From: Tubiluchus corallicola
Taxonomy: Eukaryota; Priapulida; Priapulimorpha; Priapulimorphida; Tubiluchidae
Length of the DNA stretch: 64,000 nt
Direction: 5' to 3'
NCBI GenBank assembly: GCA_030141605.1
Contig: JAQGDQ010000585.1
Span: forward strand, 71,436 to 135,435
Shown here: piece by piece, positions 14,301-28,500 of the stretch
Position numbering within the stretch: position 1 is the first letter of the stretch
How the letters are laid out: each line of letters opens with the position of its first letter
The notes under the pieces: model-generated
What the model was told of the DNA's origin: nothing
Databases searched by the model: none
What the model saw: the letters and a program-made list of their open reading frames with translations, nothing else
Made by a program: the position numbers and the translations under genes

Positions 14301-15144
14301 TATATATAGTAACATTTCATTGATGGACACTGTTTGAGTTCAACCAAAACCCGATACCCAAGCAGAACTGAATTCCATCTTTCCATGAACACCATAATAA
14401 TGGGGCCCATGATGAATCAATTGTGCAGGACAATGTCGTTGCACTGCAGCTTTGCTGAAATCTAGAAGAAACACGTCTATTACACTGTGACTGTATAAAG
14501 TAGATGCTCAGCCTTGTTCTAGGCCTAATCTTGTCAAAAGTGGGGTTACCTATAAAACACAGCTGTATAATTTTTATTGTTCCCAGGTCAAACCAATTAT
14601 TTTTAAAACAATTTATTACCATTACAAGTTGGCAATGGATTTTTACATTTTTCAGCCACAAACAAAGTGGAAAATTATGAAAGACAATATTCAAGTGTGT
14701 GCAATAAATATGTACTGTGAACGGCTCCTGGAAAGTGGAAACCTGGGCTAATAGTGAAGATAAGCGAGTCGTGATGGTAATCAGGAATCACAGCAAGTAT
14801 GTGCTAAAGGTTTTTGTTATTGCGTGTTAATTTCTTTTGGTGAAGAAATTTGAATGCTGGATATTTCTTTTATTTTAAAGTTATGCCTGCCCAATGTCTA
14901 CAATTAACATAATGGGCGTCTGATGACGAAAATTTAATCTCTGATTTTTTGGTCACAATGGTCAGGTCTGGAAGTAAGTAATAAATTAATCTCCAGGCAG
15001 TTTCCAGCTTAGGTGGTTTTCATTGACCAGAAGCCAAATTGCGTCAGTGTAATTATGCAGTGTTTTATTGAGATCATTCGTTTAAACATACGTTCACATC
15101 TCAATTAAGCCTTTTGGCAAATAAAAATTTCTCTTTCTGTTACG
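11354..15144. other. Intergenic region with low-complexity tracts
   Basis: Apart from the LINE remnant at 12363-12960 I see no supported gene. A pyrimidine-rich, strand-biased tract made of variants of tgtcc/tgtct/tgttg units runs at about 13810-13930. A complementary-looking purine-rich tract of ggtaa/gtaag units runs at about 14095-14290. Open frames that cross these tracts are products of the simple repeats. A cysteine-containing frame at 11919-12101 (minus) has no recognisable family and no splice context. Confidence 0.5.
12363..12960 (-). mobile_element. Non-LTR retrotransposon 3' end (reverse transcriptase ORF C-terminus)
   Basis: Read on the minus strand, one frame ends at 12363 after a Cys-x2-Cys-x8-His-x3-Cys motif (WCALCGKEADTKEHLFKC). 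This is the C-terminal zinc motif of LINE ORF2 proteins. Just upstream, in a different frame, comes ITELTPEQTKRVLEIKLNML, which reads like the region that normally precedes the motif. The split between frames means at least one frameshift, so the copy is dead. Confidence 0.6.
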
Positions 15145-15149
15145 AAGAC

Positions 15150-16063
15150 TGTTGGGAGCCGTTTGGACCACTGCGCCAAGTAGACCACTTGATGCGCTAA
15201 AAGTAGTGTCCTACATGGGCAGCCCAAGTAGGACACTAGCGATTTTTATCGAGAAACTTGCTCTGGCAAAACTTGTTTCCAGTTTATATTACCATTGTTT
15301 ATAAGTATTGTTATGACATAATAAAGCATAAAACAAAATTTCTTTTAGAAATGGATATTCCTTGGCAATTTACAAATGCATTTCTTACAATAATTTCATC
15401 ATTATGATTAACTCCATTAATATATCATAACATTAAACCTAGTATCTAATGCTTTAAAGAGAGAAATTCTGCACACGGTTATTACAGAAATAATTGCAAA
15501 TTTAAAAATGAGACAGATGCTGCTAAGCCTTCACAACACCAAAAAGTAATTTTTAACATTTAAGAAAAGCAAGGATAATTAGTTTTAATATTATCAGTAG
15601 TATTGTAACATGTAGGGCACTGTCCTACATGGCTCGCTAGCCCATGTAGGACACATAGATCGCTAGAACGTTTACTTATAAGAAAACAATTATTTGTCCA
15701 AGAGGTAGTGAAACGGATCACCTGTTTGTGAAGTGAGACAAAATCAAAAATGATATACCTTAAACAAATGTTGAATTCGCAAAAAAGTGGGGTTTTTTCA
15801 CTTCAACAACATTAATATCGAAACCAAATTTAATATTGTCCGTTCTACCAGCTCAGAATAAAATTCTTTTATTTTATTAGATGTATAATAAATTATTCAA
15901 CGTGTATTAACGTTTTTAATTATTATTATTACATAAACAAGCACAACGGACGGTGTCAGTACACTTAACGACTGAATTCACGACCTGTCTCTAGTGTCCT
16001 ACTTGGGCAGCCCAAGTAGACCAATTGGTCTACTTGGCGCAGTGGTCCAAACGGCTCCCAACA
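15150..16063. mobile_element. 914 bp non-autonomous DNA transposon with 38 bp perfect TIRs and internal hairpins
   Basis: The first and last 38 bases are exact inverted copies, starting tgttgggagccgtttggacc. The element is flanked by the 5 bp direct repeat aagac at 15145-15149 and 16064-16068, which I read as the target-site duplication. Inside are three short hairpins built on the same motif, gtcctac[a/t]tgggc facing its inverse, near 15206-15240, 15617-15658 and 15991-16018. There is no open frame of useful length, so movement would need a transposase from elsewhere. The superfamily is not clear to me. Perfect TIRs and TSD suggest a fairly recent insertion. Confidence 0.85.
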
Positions 16064-16567
16064 AAGACAACTTGTGATTTGATCTCCACCACATGTGAGG
16101 CACTCTTTTTAAAGTGTAACTGTAAAGTACAAAATACATAATGCTTTTTGCTACTGGCCTGCTTAAGCATGTTATTGTTTAGTCACGTGCTTGTTGCTTT
16201 CCGAATGTCATCATAAATTATTCGATTATGTCACATCTCTACATATCACCTGTATATTTTTTGTATTTCTACGTTTGTTTGCATAAGATCTTCAGCTTGG
16301 ATGCCGTTGAATGGGACAAACATTTACACCTGAGGTGTACATTTTGCGAAGAATTTGTGTCTAAACCAGTAGTTAGCAAAATAGCAACAAACGTCAAATT
16401 CTGTGAAGTGTAATTAAATATCGCTTCTGAAAATTTAAAGATATTTGTTGCTTATTCTTTTTAAATCCGTGAATGACTTTATATCCAGGATATGCTAAAC
16501 TGTTTCTAGATTACCCTCGTACATGACTACAGCATTGAAATGGTATTTGGTAGGAGCTTTCTGAAAC

Positions 16568-19500
16568 ATGGGTAAACGAAAAACAAGAAAAACGTCATCA
16601 CAACCTACGGTTACAAGCAGCAATTTGCAAGCTAGTCTTAATACAGATATAAAGGTAAGTTTATCATGGAGTAAACTGTATATATATATATATATATGTA
16701 TGTATATGTGTGTGTGTTCTGTAGAAATTACGAAGTTGCCTTCTACTAAATATTTGTACCACTATGAAAATTGCTGTCAACAGCTCATTGTGCATAGCGC
16801 CTTACCAGTAACATCTCTCTTGACGGTACACAAGCAACAAAGCTCAAAAACCAGTTTTTTTTAAAGTTATAGCTTTTATTGAATGATGCTAAAATGTTCA
16901 CGAGAAACATGTATATATGTTTCTACATGCATATAGAAACATGCATATGTTCCCATATGCAATCAATTTTTAAATTTCACTTACAATAACAAACAATTTG
17001 TTTTGGACTGAGATATTTCACAATTGTAAGCAAAAGCAATCAGGCACTGCTGTGGTCACTGTTTTGATAAAGGATGGCTACAATAATCAGTTGTGATTTT
17101 GCTTGTAGCGTAAGATACTGCCCAAGTCGCGCTTGAAGACAGTGATGCCTGCTCCTTCTTACCAACTTTACAAGTGGACGCTAGAACAACTGGATGAGTG
17201 CGATGTCATAGTGGAAGGGTTGTTAGAGTAAGTGCCTTATAAACCATCTTTAAGACAGAGCACCTACATTACTTTCGTGCTTCTTCTTCTTTATGTACTT
17301 TGACGAGTATTTAAAAGTTGGTGTAACATCATATTTAATAACATAGAGTCTGTTGCTAAATGGGGAAGCCGTGGTAGCCTGGTGGTTATCTTAAACAATT
17401 TTCTTTGATAGTTGTTAGCTGAACATTGATAGTAAGCTAATGTTTCTCTTACAACCATCCTGAATTAGCAACTAATTCTTTGGATGTTAGTCTAGTTCCC
17501 AATGCATACACATCAGACTTTCTTTGGCTAAAGCTTTACTGTTGTATGCACTAGGCTCTGACTTACACAGGGTTTATTAGACTCGTGGTTAACAGAATCA
17601 GTCCCTTAATTGACTCAAAAACTCAATGACCTGTTCACATGTATATAAAAACTGTCAGCAATTAACTCTAAAAACTCTGCAGAGTTGAGTCAATTTTTAT
17701 TTCTGATACTTAAAATAAAGACATTGTGTGTGATCAAAGAGCTTTTGCTACTTTTATATCATCTTTACTTCCCTTTTTTAAGCACCATAACATAATAACA
17801 TCCATAGAAACAGTTATGTTAAGTATGGTTTTGTTTGCAGGCAGGTTCAGTCATTTTGCACTAGCAGTTTTGCTTTGAATCTGCAAACAATTCGTTCACT
17901 GCAATTAACCTCATTGCCCCAAAATTTATGGAAGCTAATTTTTTAAACACATGCCTCGAGCGGTTTTGTTTTGAAACTCTTGCTGCTTTTTGCAGAACAT
18001 TTAATCAGTTAAAGCTTGCTCTTATGCCACCGATGCAGTGTCAGTAATCTGTCAGTGTTCTTTGCAACTTTACAAGCCTAAGTTATATCAGATGCTAAGT
18101 TATCATCATTATGCTACATCATAAATTATATCAGTTACTCATAAGAGTAACTAAGAGCATCAGATTAATTTTGAACAATACAGTAGAACATAAGCGTAAA
18201 GACCTAATATTTAAAGCTGTTGCAACTTCTGCAATGCATACTAAGCTGGCAAGTGATGACTCGTACTTCTATACTAGTAATACTACACTGTACTGCTACG
18301 ATATATTCAGTTGGTTAATAGGGCAAAACACTTCCATCCCAAAGTGAGTCTACTAAGCAGCACCTAGTAGCTTGTGTATTTCCAAATGTTGCTGCATCTG
18401 AGTTGGAACTGCAATAGACACTTTAGGTTTGCTTTAGCAATTTTTAACCAGCAGCCTAAGTACCAGCAGGTGGGAACTAGCAGCTCATTTCTGTTCAATA
18501 AATCTTTAACATGTTAGTATGCCTAACGGTTTATGTTGTAAACAGTGTACAACCTAACAGATAATTAGCTAAAAAATTAAGATTCTAAAGAGTTGTGAAT
18601 GAGATACAGATCTGAAGCTGGAAACTTGCACTTAGTACAGGCGCGCTCTACACATGAGGCCCATGATGGAAAAACCAAATACATTTTCTTGTCTTATCGC
18701 ACACACTTGCATCTATTCTATGCCAATTGTAAAGGCTGTAAGTTGAAGTAAAGAGTCTTTTAATGTTAGAAGCTCTCAGGAGGTGGAAATAATTCACTTC
18801 TTTTTGAGTTCTCATTTTATTTTAGTCCTACACAAGCAGGAAAGTACTGGCACAGTTCTCCTATCATTCATGCACTGGATGCTACGACATTGCAGACACA
18901 TAATGGAAAGATCTACAAACTCATGACAGACATCGATGCAGAAACGACGAGAGACCGTCATGGTATATAAGTATTCGTCAAAATTTTAATGCAACAGTAA
19001 ATATTTTCAAGTTTCAATTGAGTTTCCAGTAAATAAACACGAAGAACAAAGTTAGCAACTCTTGAAAATTTTTACATAGACCTTTTATTAATTACTAAAG
19101 TCAAGTTCAGCTGGAAGTTAACACAGAAGATTATTAAAAAAAATCTGTTTCTGTAATATTTATATTTTTGCTGTGACAGTGTAAAAAGAGAAATCTTATT
19201 ACCAAACACAAGACTTAACAATGGGTAGAAACTATTGTGCACAGGTTTATAAGACGTGGCTGAGCCTTTTAAAAGTGTTTATTGTTGTTTTTATTACTAT
19301 CTCTTATTTTATACCTTAGCCACAATTTGTGCAGATTGAAATTAAAAGGGTGTTTATTGTCTATAAAACATAAAGCAAGTTTGTTTAAAATAAAGATGTC
19401 TGTTAACAACATAAGACAGGTTTATTGACTGAAGTAAATGAAATCTTATCGCCATCATTATCATCATCATCTACTCTTGCCATTACTTTCTGTTCGCCAT

Positions 19501-22500
19501 ATTCGTCTTAATGAGTTTGTTACAGAGGCACAAGGCCAGTATAAACTTGCTTCTGAATCAGTGTGGTTGATCGAATGAAAATATTTTTGTCCACAGGATT
19601 TTTGCCGGAAATAATTACAGCATTTACATCCGGATTTCCACGCAACTGGAAGGCGTTGATCCAGCAGAACTTTTGTGAAAGTCCATTGTTCAGGTAAGTT
19701 TACGTGTTGTCTATAATTATTGTTACATTGCCCAGGGCAACGGGAATGGTCTTACTAGTTAAACTAAGCCAGGTGTGTTCAATAAATGGAGAGGTAACCA
19801 CGGCAACTGCTTTTGGACAATTTTTGATCTCAGTGTGCATGGCGCATAAGTTAAACTAAGCCACGTGTTTTTAATAAATGGACAGGTGACCACGAGATCT
19901 GCTTTTGGACGATTTTTTCTGCTATACTACGTTTCTGCTATTATATTATTGAGGGACAATGCGTCGTAATATAGATTAAACTAGAAATGATTTCAAGTTT
20001 TTTCCATGCTTGATTTTCCAGATTTTCGATTATATTTTGATTTTAACTCACAATTTTTCGATTCTCATCTAAAAGAAACTATTCTAGAAGTACGCAACCA
20101 TGTTTCTTGGCTTGTGGCAGTTGCCTATATATTTACAGCAAACTGCCAAGTTACAGCACATCATGAGTATTAAACTTTTTTTGGCGCTCTCCGTGAAAAA
20201 TTTCCCCTCAAAACGTTTTACTAGCTTACGGCATTTTTCTCATAAAGCGATTTGACGGCACACAATCAGGAGAAACCTTTGTGATATGTGGCACTATGTG
20301 CAACTGGCATTAACAGCGGGTTAATGCTAACAAGTTTTCTTGCCAAGTAAATTCCTGAGGTAACTTGGAGGCGTCGTCAGACTAGAGAACAAAACTTGCT
20401 GCGAGTTACGGTCAACTTACGGTCTAAAAGCAATCGTGAGCTGGCACTCGATTCATGGCAAGAAACTTCTTGAGGTGTTCACATTAGACAGTAACTCACT
20501 GGAAATCAACTCGCAGCAACTGACGGACAGTTTGCAATAACTTTCCCATAATAACTTGCAAAGCAGTTCATGCTTGTGAGTTTGCTGTCAGAGGGAGGAA
20601 TCGTGACTGAGAACTCACTAGTCTGTATGCATAATTAAGGAAGCTGATGATGCATCTTCTCATAAATAATGGTGCAAAGTTAAGAACGAAAAATCTAATA
20701 TCTTAATATGGATAAAATGCCTGCAGGTTAAGTGTCTTGTCTCCTTATATGAAAATGAATAAACTTCATAATAATGTAGATTCCGATACTGCCACAACCA
20801 TCTACCATTATGTTGCACTGCATTTGAGCATTAGATCCAGGCCTGCAGCATATGAAACTACTTAAAAGTGCAATTTCAAAAATGTGCACTAGCTACATTT
20901 TTCGAGCATTTCAATTTGTACTTCCATTTATGTCATATATTAATATTCTCACACTCGTACAGTATCACTTACATACTTCATAAGTAGTTCGAGTTAATTT
21001 TTTTTAAATCATAATGTAAGATAACAAACAAAAAATGACGTTAGTCAAACCCGTTACAGGAAAATGAGAGATTTACTTGGAAAGGAAAATTGTGACAGCA
21101 GATACACGAGCAAATTTGTCGACAGCGATTGGGCTGATGAAGCGAATGGTACGGGTATGTAAAAACTAATGGTTTAAGAAAACTGCCGGCTTTGATAGGA
21201 GTCTTATTGCTTGCTGGAATGGAACAAAGTGTCTTGGCAGTTTTCTTTAAGAAAATTTCCTTATTGAGTTGGTGTATTTATTCTTTCTAGTTTACGAAAC
21301 TTGAAACTTGTTAAGAAAAGCTTGACGATTTTCTAAACCAATGGCTCATTTTTTACTCAAAGAACACTTTTCTTTCTTTTGAACCAACAAGGCTTTACGA
21401 AATTGCCGAATTAATTTTAGATTCATCACTTCATGTCAATGCAAGTGGTGCTGACAAGCCACTGGCGTAGCAGTGTCTAGCTTTTTGCTAAATTAGTGCT
21501 GTGTTAACCTGTTTTGTGGGCAGATTTCTGCTATTTTAGAATTCTTTCTGTGTCTGCAGTTGCATAATGGGTATGTGATGATAATGTTGTGCTAAATATG
21601 GTAGCCTCTATTCCGCAGAATTTATTGTAAGCAAGGTCAGATAAATTTGTTGTTATTCAAATCAGTTGATAAGGATTTTTTTGTATTTTGTTGGCACATT
21701 TATTTTGTTTTTAACATTCCCACTGGCGAATATCTTTTTATTCCCAATTCCTGCTTGAGCCATGTTTAATTGCTTGTTACTTTGGGCCGCACGTTTTAAT
21801 ATCTGCTGCTTGTGAATGATCATATTTGGTTCTTTTTGCAGGCAGTTTGAAACAGCAGGAAACAACCATGCAAAACCGAAAAACTCTTGCCAAACCCACG
21901 GTAGCACAGGTATTGTACAATGTCTAGTGTAAATAGTCATTCAGGTTTTCTTTAGCTATGCTTAGTTAATAAGCAAGTATTTTGAATTTTCTGTATGCAC
22001 AAGTTGGACATAAAAATAACTAGAATGACAAATAATTAAAATGTAATTTTTCACTGAAATTCCCCCCCCCCCCCCCCCCAGTTTGAGTGCAGTTATTGTA
22101 ACCGCCATACATCGTGCCTGATGTTGCATTAAAATACTGATAATTCTTCTCATTATGCTTCCAAGTTAATTCTTGAGTCTAGCTTGAAATACAAGAAAAC
22201 AGTTACTCAATGTAGCAAGATTAATAATTTTTGTTGACAGGCAGATGATGACATATGACAACCAGCTAAGAAAATATAGGTAAAATGAAAATGAATTAGA
22301 TAAGTGAAAGATCAGCTACTAAGTTTTTGCCAGCTTAGAGCTACATAGTAAAAAGAAATGAGCTTAATGGACTAATTAACGTTATCTTTATATCAGAGAA
22401 GTTATAACCCAAGATATTTCACTAAAGACAAAACACCAGGATTTTAATGTTATTTTTGTGGACAGTTAAAGTCTAAACAGGATAAACTAGGAAAAGTAAA

Positions 22501-25500
22501 GATGAACATACCTCTGGGCGAAATAACCTGCCATTGACAAAAACTGTGAGCTAATCTTTCACTCATTGTGAGGTTATCAATAAATTCTAAGTTTTTGAGA
22601 CAAATGGTAAGTAGTAACCACAAGGTCCACAACAGCGTAACAATATGTATGGCAGATCCATTTAGGAACCACATATAATGATATCAAGTTTGGTGCAGGT
22701 AGGTAGGTGGCAGGAGATGTGATAACGTCTTTATAATGCAAGGTAGGTGGGTGATTTAGTCATGATACCGTTATCTGACTTCACTCTTTGTTCCGCCAAT
22801 GTCAGTAGAATCCACTTATGGTTTCCTGTTAATTTACACAAATGATGTTCTTACCTGTCCTTGAGAGGAGGATGAATAAAATGTACAAAAAGCTAAACCA
22901 GTGTGGTATCTATATCAATGTAAGGGTTAGGTAGTGGGTGGACTCATGAGATTGCCATTATAATGTAAGGCATGTAGGTTCTCGAAATCAGCCAAAAACT
23001 TGATATCATTGCATGTGGATGGCTTCTTAATGGGAGTATTTGAGGGCTGTATTAGGAAAATGAAAAATTTATTTTCATTGTGGTCCATAGTATCTTCACG
23101 CAAAATTTCAGCCTCCTACGATGAAAACTGTGACCTATGATAACTTTCACAGCTACGTGTAACAACAACAACAGTAACGTGATCAAGCATTAGACATCTC
23201 GTACATCATACTGGATCCAAGAATTCATAACACATGTGCCAGATACCTTCACTCATTACAAAAACAGTTTACATTGTATTCAAAATAAATGTCAGTATAA
23301 AAGCGAAGACAAATTATGTATTGTGGGTCAGTTGGTGAGGCGGTGAGTGTGTGAAAGGTTATCTAAGTGGACAATGTGAGACAGTGTGTGATCAACAAAG
23401 ACTGAGTTTTCCTAAGAACATGATCTAGCTAGTTGGTGAGACTAACCATTACAATGATAATAACTTATGATCTTTTGCTTGCACTGTGGCAAAATTTTCT
23501 TAGTGCAAATGTAAAAACTGATTCTGTTTTTTAAAGATTTTAACATGTTTTGTTGTTTCAAAAAAGTTTTTTTTTGCGTAATTTAGTTTTCGTAAAATTT
23601 TAAAGAAATGCTTAATAGTGCTGTATGAACAGTTTCGATTTCGAAAACTTATTAAAAGTATAAAGATTGTTTAGTGGATTTAGTAGGATCTGGTGTTAAA
23701 CTATCGTTACACAGTTTTCTGCAATTTTTATTTTATCGTTCATTAAAATATTTGTTTTGTTGTTTGAAATTGTGCAAATTGTTAAATTTAATTTGGCAAT
23801 TTCTTCATTAACTTTCTGTTTCCCTTTTCCCATTAGAATCGCAGATCAAGCACCTTATCTTTGAGGAGATATGAAGCGGACTCTTTTCCTGGGAAAACAC
23901 TTAGCAATTCCACTTCCATTCCCCAGGACTTCCTGGAAAACACTCTCCAGGCAGCACCTCCCGGTGTATTTGATGCTAAAGCAACACCTCCGAACCGTTT
24001 GGTGATGATGCTAAATTGTAATACACCTCCTCTGAGCGTTAGTAATCCATCTCAGGGATTAAATGCTTTTGTTAATGCAAATGGCCAGTGTTCTAGTGCA
24101 AGTAAAACTCAAATTAACAACAATGATAATAAGACGGTCATTGGAAGTGCAAATGATGGTACAGAGAATGCCTTAGCCACTGCCAGTTCTAGTGAACATT
24201 CTGTGAACATGGGAGAAAAAAGATTGATTACTAGAACTCAGAGAGTCAGCGCGTCTACTAGAAGGCAAAAGAAAACGGTGGCGTTACCGGATTTTACGCC
24301 AGTGTCGCGAAGGACGAGAAGTAACGCCAGACTTGCAACAGCTGTGCCCATGGAAGAGAAACGGTCAGACGGAAGGACGAGAAGTAACGCCAGACTTGCA
24401 ACAGCTGTGCCCATGGAAGAGAAACGGTCAGACGGAAGGACGAGAAGTAACGCCAGACTTGCAACAGCTGTGCCCACGGCAGAGAAACGGTCAGACGGAA
24501 GGACGAGAAGTAACGCCAGACTTGCAACAGCCGTGCCCATGGAAGAGAAACGGTCAGACGGAAGGACGAGAAGTAACGCCAGACTTGCAACAGCCGTGCC
24601 CACGGAAGAGAAACGGTCAGACGGAAGGTCTTTTCAGACTGAAAAATGGACCGATATTGATGGTAGCATCACAACAACAAAACTTCAATCTGCCATGTCA
24701 AAGACAAAAGCAACAGCTAACACGAAAAAATCTCTAGACTCGCAAGTCCAAAAAATCAATAATGTTTCGGTAGCTCTGAGTAGAACTGACTGCACTGAAC
24801 CTATCGTGATTGTCGAGAAAATGAAGTCACAAAATTCTACTGCAATAATTACACAGCATCGCAAGCAGTTGCAAGCACTGTCACCAGTTGCATGCAGAAC
24901 AAGACATAAGGGATCTCAACATGTTAGTGTAACTGCTGAACAGGTGCCTAAGCCGGTGTCGAAAAAGTCGCCGCATTCGACGACAGACGTGAGAAAGAAC
25001 CGGAAAGATGTTGGGAATCAAAGAACAACACAACCGAAAAAAGCTGAGCGACCTTTACGGCAAACTAGAAAAACGGTAAGCACAACTGAAAAGTGATAGA
25101 TTTGATTAGATGACATTATGTTAGATTTTACTGTTGAACGATACTGAATATGATGCATAAAGGTCATAACAGTATTCATAAACCTAGGTACAAAAAAGTT
25201 GTTTTTCAAATTATGAAAGAGAACTCGTATATTGAACCAGTTCATGCATGATACTAAATTTCACTTCGGAAAAACAAGTGCATATCTACATTTGCTGTGC
25301 TTTAAAGGTTTCAGGGCTTAACTGGATCTCCCACTTGCCATTTTAGTAGGCAAGGTCTCACTTGTCTGATCTTCTATGCTGATGAAAAACAAACAACAAA
25401 GCATACTTCAGAGTGCCTTGAAAGTAATGCTCGTTACAGCTAAGTGTTATACAATCTTGCTAGGCAGAATGTTGCACATGAACAATGAAGGAATGCGTAA

Positions 25501-28500
25501 AATAAAGTTTGAGTGTTTCAACCATTCAGCTTAACAATGGAAGTCTCTACTCCTTCCGATATAGTTTCAACACGATTTGCACCAACAAAACAAAAGTGAA
25601 ATTTAACGCAAGTAAAAACGATCCAATAGCTTCTTACATTTGCGTTCTGTCAGTACTGGGGCAAGTTCCAGTTAACACCAAGATAAGATTGAGCATTGTA
25701 ACTGCCATTTGATTTAAAATGACATGTTTTCTTGTCATTTTTTTTATTGAGCCCTTATGTCTGTTTTAATATTTCTTGTTTTCCTAGGTTAAGCCTAGGA
25801 AGCCGAAGCACCAGTTGGATTGTTCTAATTATTCAGACTTGAGCAGCCCAACAGTGACACCTGTTGTGAGAAAACGAAAGCAAAATAATCGTATCGTAAA
25901 GAAAGGTAAGTTTAATTTGATTAGGCACCAGGTAGTCATGTTTGTAATTTCGATAAACTTATATCACGCTAACTCTTTACTTTATACTTGTTTAGCTGAC
26001 GTTTTACCTGTTTTTGCTGACATAAAGCAAGATGAACTGGCCACCCAGGGTGATGACTTGTTTTGCTCAACCCCTTTCCTAAGAAGACCCCCACAACGAG
26101 TAGGTATCATTTAAGTCTAAAAAGTAGCTTTTTACTGTGAGATAAACCAGTTTTTTCCTCTTTGTTTTAACTTAAGTCAACTTTTTGATCTGCCAAAAAG
26201 GCAATAAGTTTAAAAAGAAATAAATTAATATTTTCAGTGAAAATTTAAAAATGTTTTAATTGAAATATATTTCTAAGCTAAAAGGTGTTTAAAAAGTGCT
26301 TAATTTTTCTAAGTTGACATGCTTGAAAGGAAGATTGCTTTCAAACGATAATTTTTATTTCTGAAACGAATAAATTTAGCATCTCATCTTTTAGGATTTG
26401 ATTTTGTAAATTGACAAATTTGTTGTTAAACTGAAGTTTTACAAACTATGACAGTTTGAATCAATTTCATCTGGCGCACAGCAGACTAATTTGCGTTTCA
26501 TGTATAAAGAAGACCACGAATCAGAAAGTTGGTACTAATATTTTATCTCAGTTGCTAAGTTTTTGGCGGAATTTGGATGAGAATATAGGAATATGTAACT
26601 TGGAATGCTTGTTGGGATGTCTAAATCTTGCTGTTCACTTCTTTGTAACATCTCAGCATATTATATTTGCCATTTTGAACACTATGCTACTCATTCTGCA
26701 GCAGGTGCATAATCTACTCATGGTTCAGGATGATCTACTCAACGTGAGTCGCTTCGCCTCGTCGACACCAGGGGGCCCACGTCCACAGACGGTTCTCATT
26801 CCCTGGAACAAAGCAAGGGAAGTGAAAACTCCGCATCTGCATCCCGCCATCACTCCCGACTTGCTGATTACCGTTAACAGGTGAGAAATTTCTTCACTCT
26901 ACTTGCTTCTGCTGCGTCGTCGTGCTTGACTTCACGAGAAAGTGGTTGCCTCGAGCAGTTTGTTTCAAATGTAGCAATATATTTCTTCTGTAAGTTAAGT
27001 ATATTATAGGAAAGGCCAAGTCGTCTAGGAGGATAGGTGTGTTTCAATGTTCGCAAAAAATGTTAGACGGATTTAGTAATAAAACTGCAATAAGCATCTG
27101 GTGTGACTAGTAAAAGCACTTTAAAGCACAAGAAAACCCTTCATAAGCATAAAGCTTGAAAAATTCGTTTTGAAATTTTATATCGCTTACATACTGGCTT
27201 TTTGCATGCAGGATTTCAATCGGCAGTCACTCTGTATAGAACATGTAAATTTAAACTCTCTCGATGACGGTTAGACGCAGCCATTTTGACGATAGGTCAT
27301 TTGAAACAAGTTTAGATAAGATTCTGTAAAGTTTGGAAAAATAATCAGAGCATTCGTAGCACACAAGTCACTAACTAAATAAAATTTAAAATTACTGTAT
27401 CTTGTCAATAAGATTAAAAATATGTTTTCTGGTTAGTGAGTGGTGCACCCTGTAGGGTGAGTCAGCAACATCAGGGGCGGAACCAGTTGTGGCAAGCAGG
27501 GGGCGAGGTATCCGAAGTGGTTAGATAATGGTTAAGCCAATTTTAACCCCTTTTATACTGCATGCAGGCCTATAATTAGCGTGTGTGTAGGACAGCGTAG
27601 CGGACAGAGCAATAATGAGAAAATTAACTCTGAGTTAACCTAACGTTATTAATGTGACTCTAACTAAATTGTTATTTACAGAAATTTATCATACACAAAT
27701 TTTAAGAAAATAATACGCAGGAAATAATGTCGGTAATGTCCAATCAGGAGGTGGCTCATCAATTTGTATCTCCCAAACCGACTCTCTGGTACTAGGCTGG
27801 CTGGACAAACTGACTCTCTGGTACTAGGCTAGCTCAACATGACTTCAATGTTTGCATTGTTTTTGCTCTATAATTTCACTGCTGAACGAAGCTCGAGTGC
27901 TAACTGAGCCGTTTTGTTAACTAACAGTCTTTTGTGCAAAGACGCTAATGCTACTCAACGAATTACACAAATACAGTACTACAAAAAAAGTACTGCAAAA
28001 AAATTGTTTGTCCGATTTGGCAGAGGGGGACGCAAATTTTGACAGGGGGGCGCCCCCCCCCCTTCGCCCCCTCCTAGTTCCGCCCCTGAGCAACATTTTA
28101 CTGATTGGTGAAAACATTTTAAATAATGAATAATTTTCTTTTCTAGTTACATAAATCTCTCTAGCAGGTAAGCGAAAATCTAAGTAATATAGATTTGCAC
28201 AGAAAGTCTTTTGAGACATAATTTAACATTGCCTTTTCTTCCCCTGATTTACGTTTGATATATGAAGTCATGTAATGGTGACTTCGAAACAGTATTGCGG
28301 GAGATTTAAAATGAGAACAAACTAAAATTCCTTTCAGTGCAAGTAAGATATACGCATTAAATTGCTATAAAGTAATATAATTTTTTAAGGCGATTTTTCT
28401 GAAACCTACTTCAGGTCTCCCTTTTCTTGTCCTTTAAAGTCGCAATCACTTCATGCTTGGAGGCTCCCATTTTCAATGCCCATTTTTCTTCCAGTGACGT

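Noticed and set aside
24238-24603. Long minus-strand and shifted-frame ORFs over MIS18BP1 exon 7
   Set aside because: They arise because the 63 bp coding repeat is a multiple of three. The plus frame matches the spliced gene and the others do not.
26456-26884. 142-codon ORF in the MIS18BP1 homologue as its own gene
   Set aside because: Only its 3' part (from 26702) is exon, with clean splice sites and phases. The 5' part is intron sequence.
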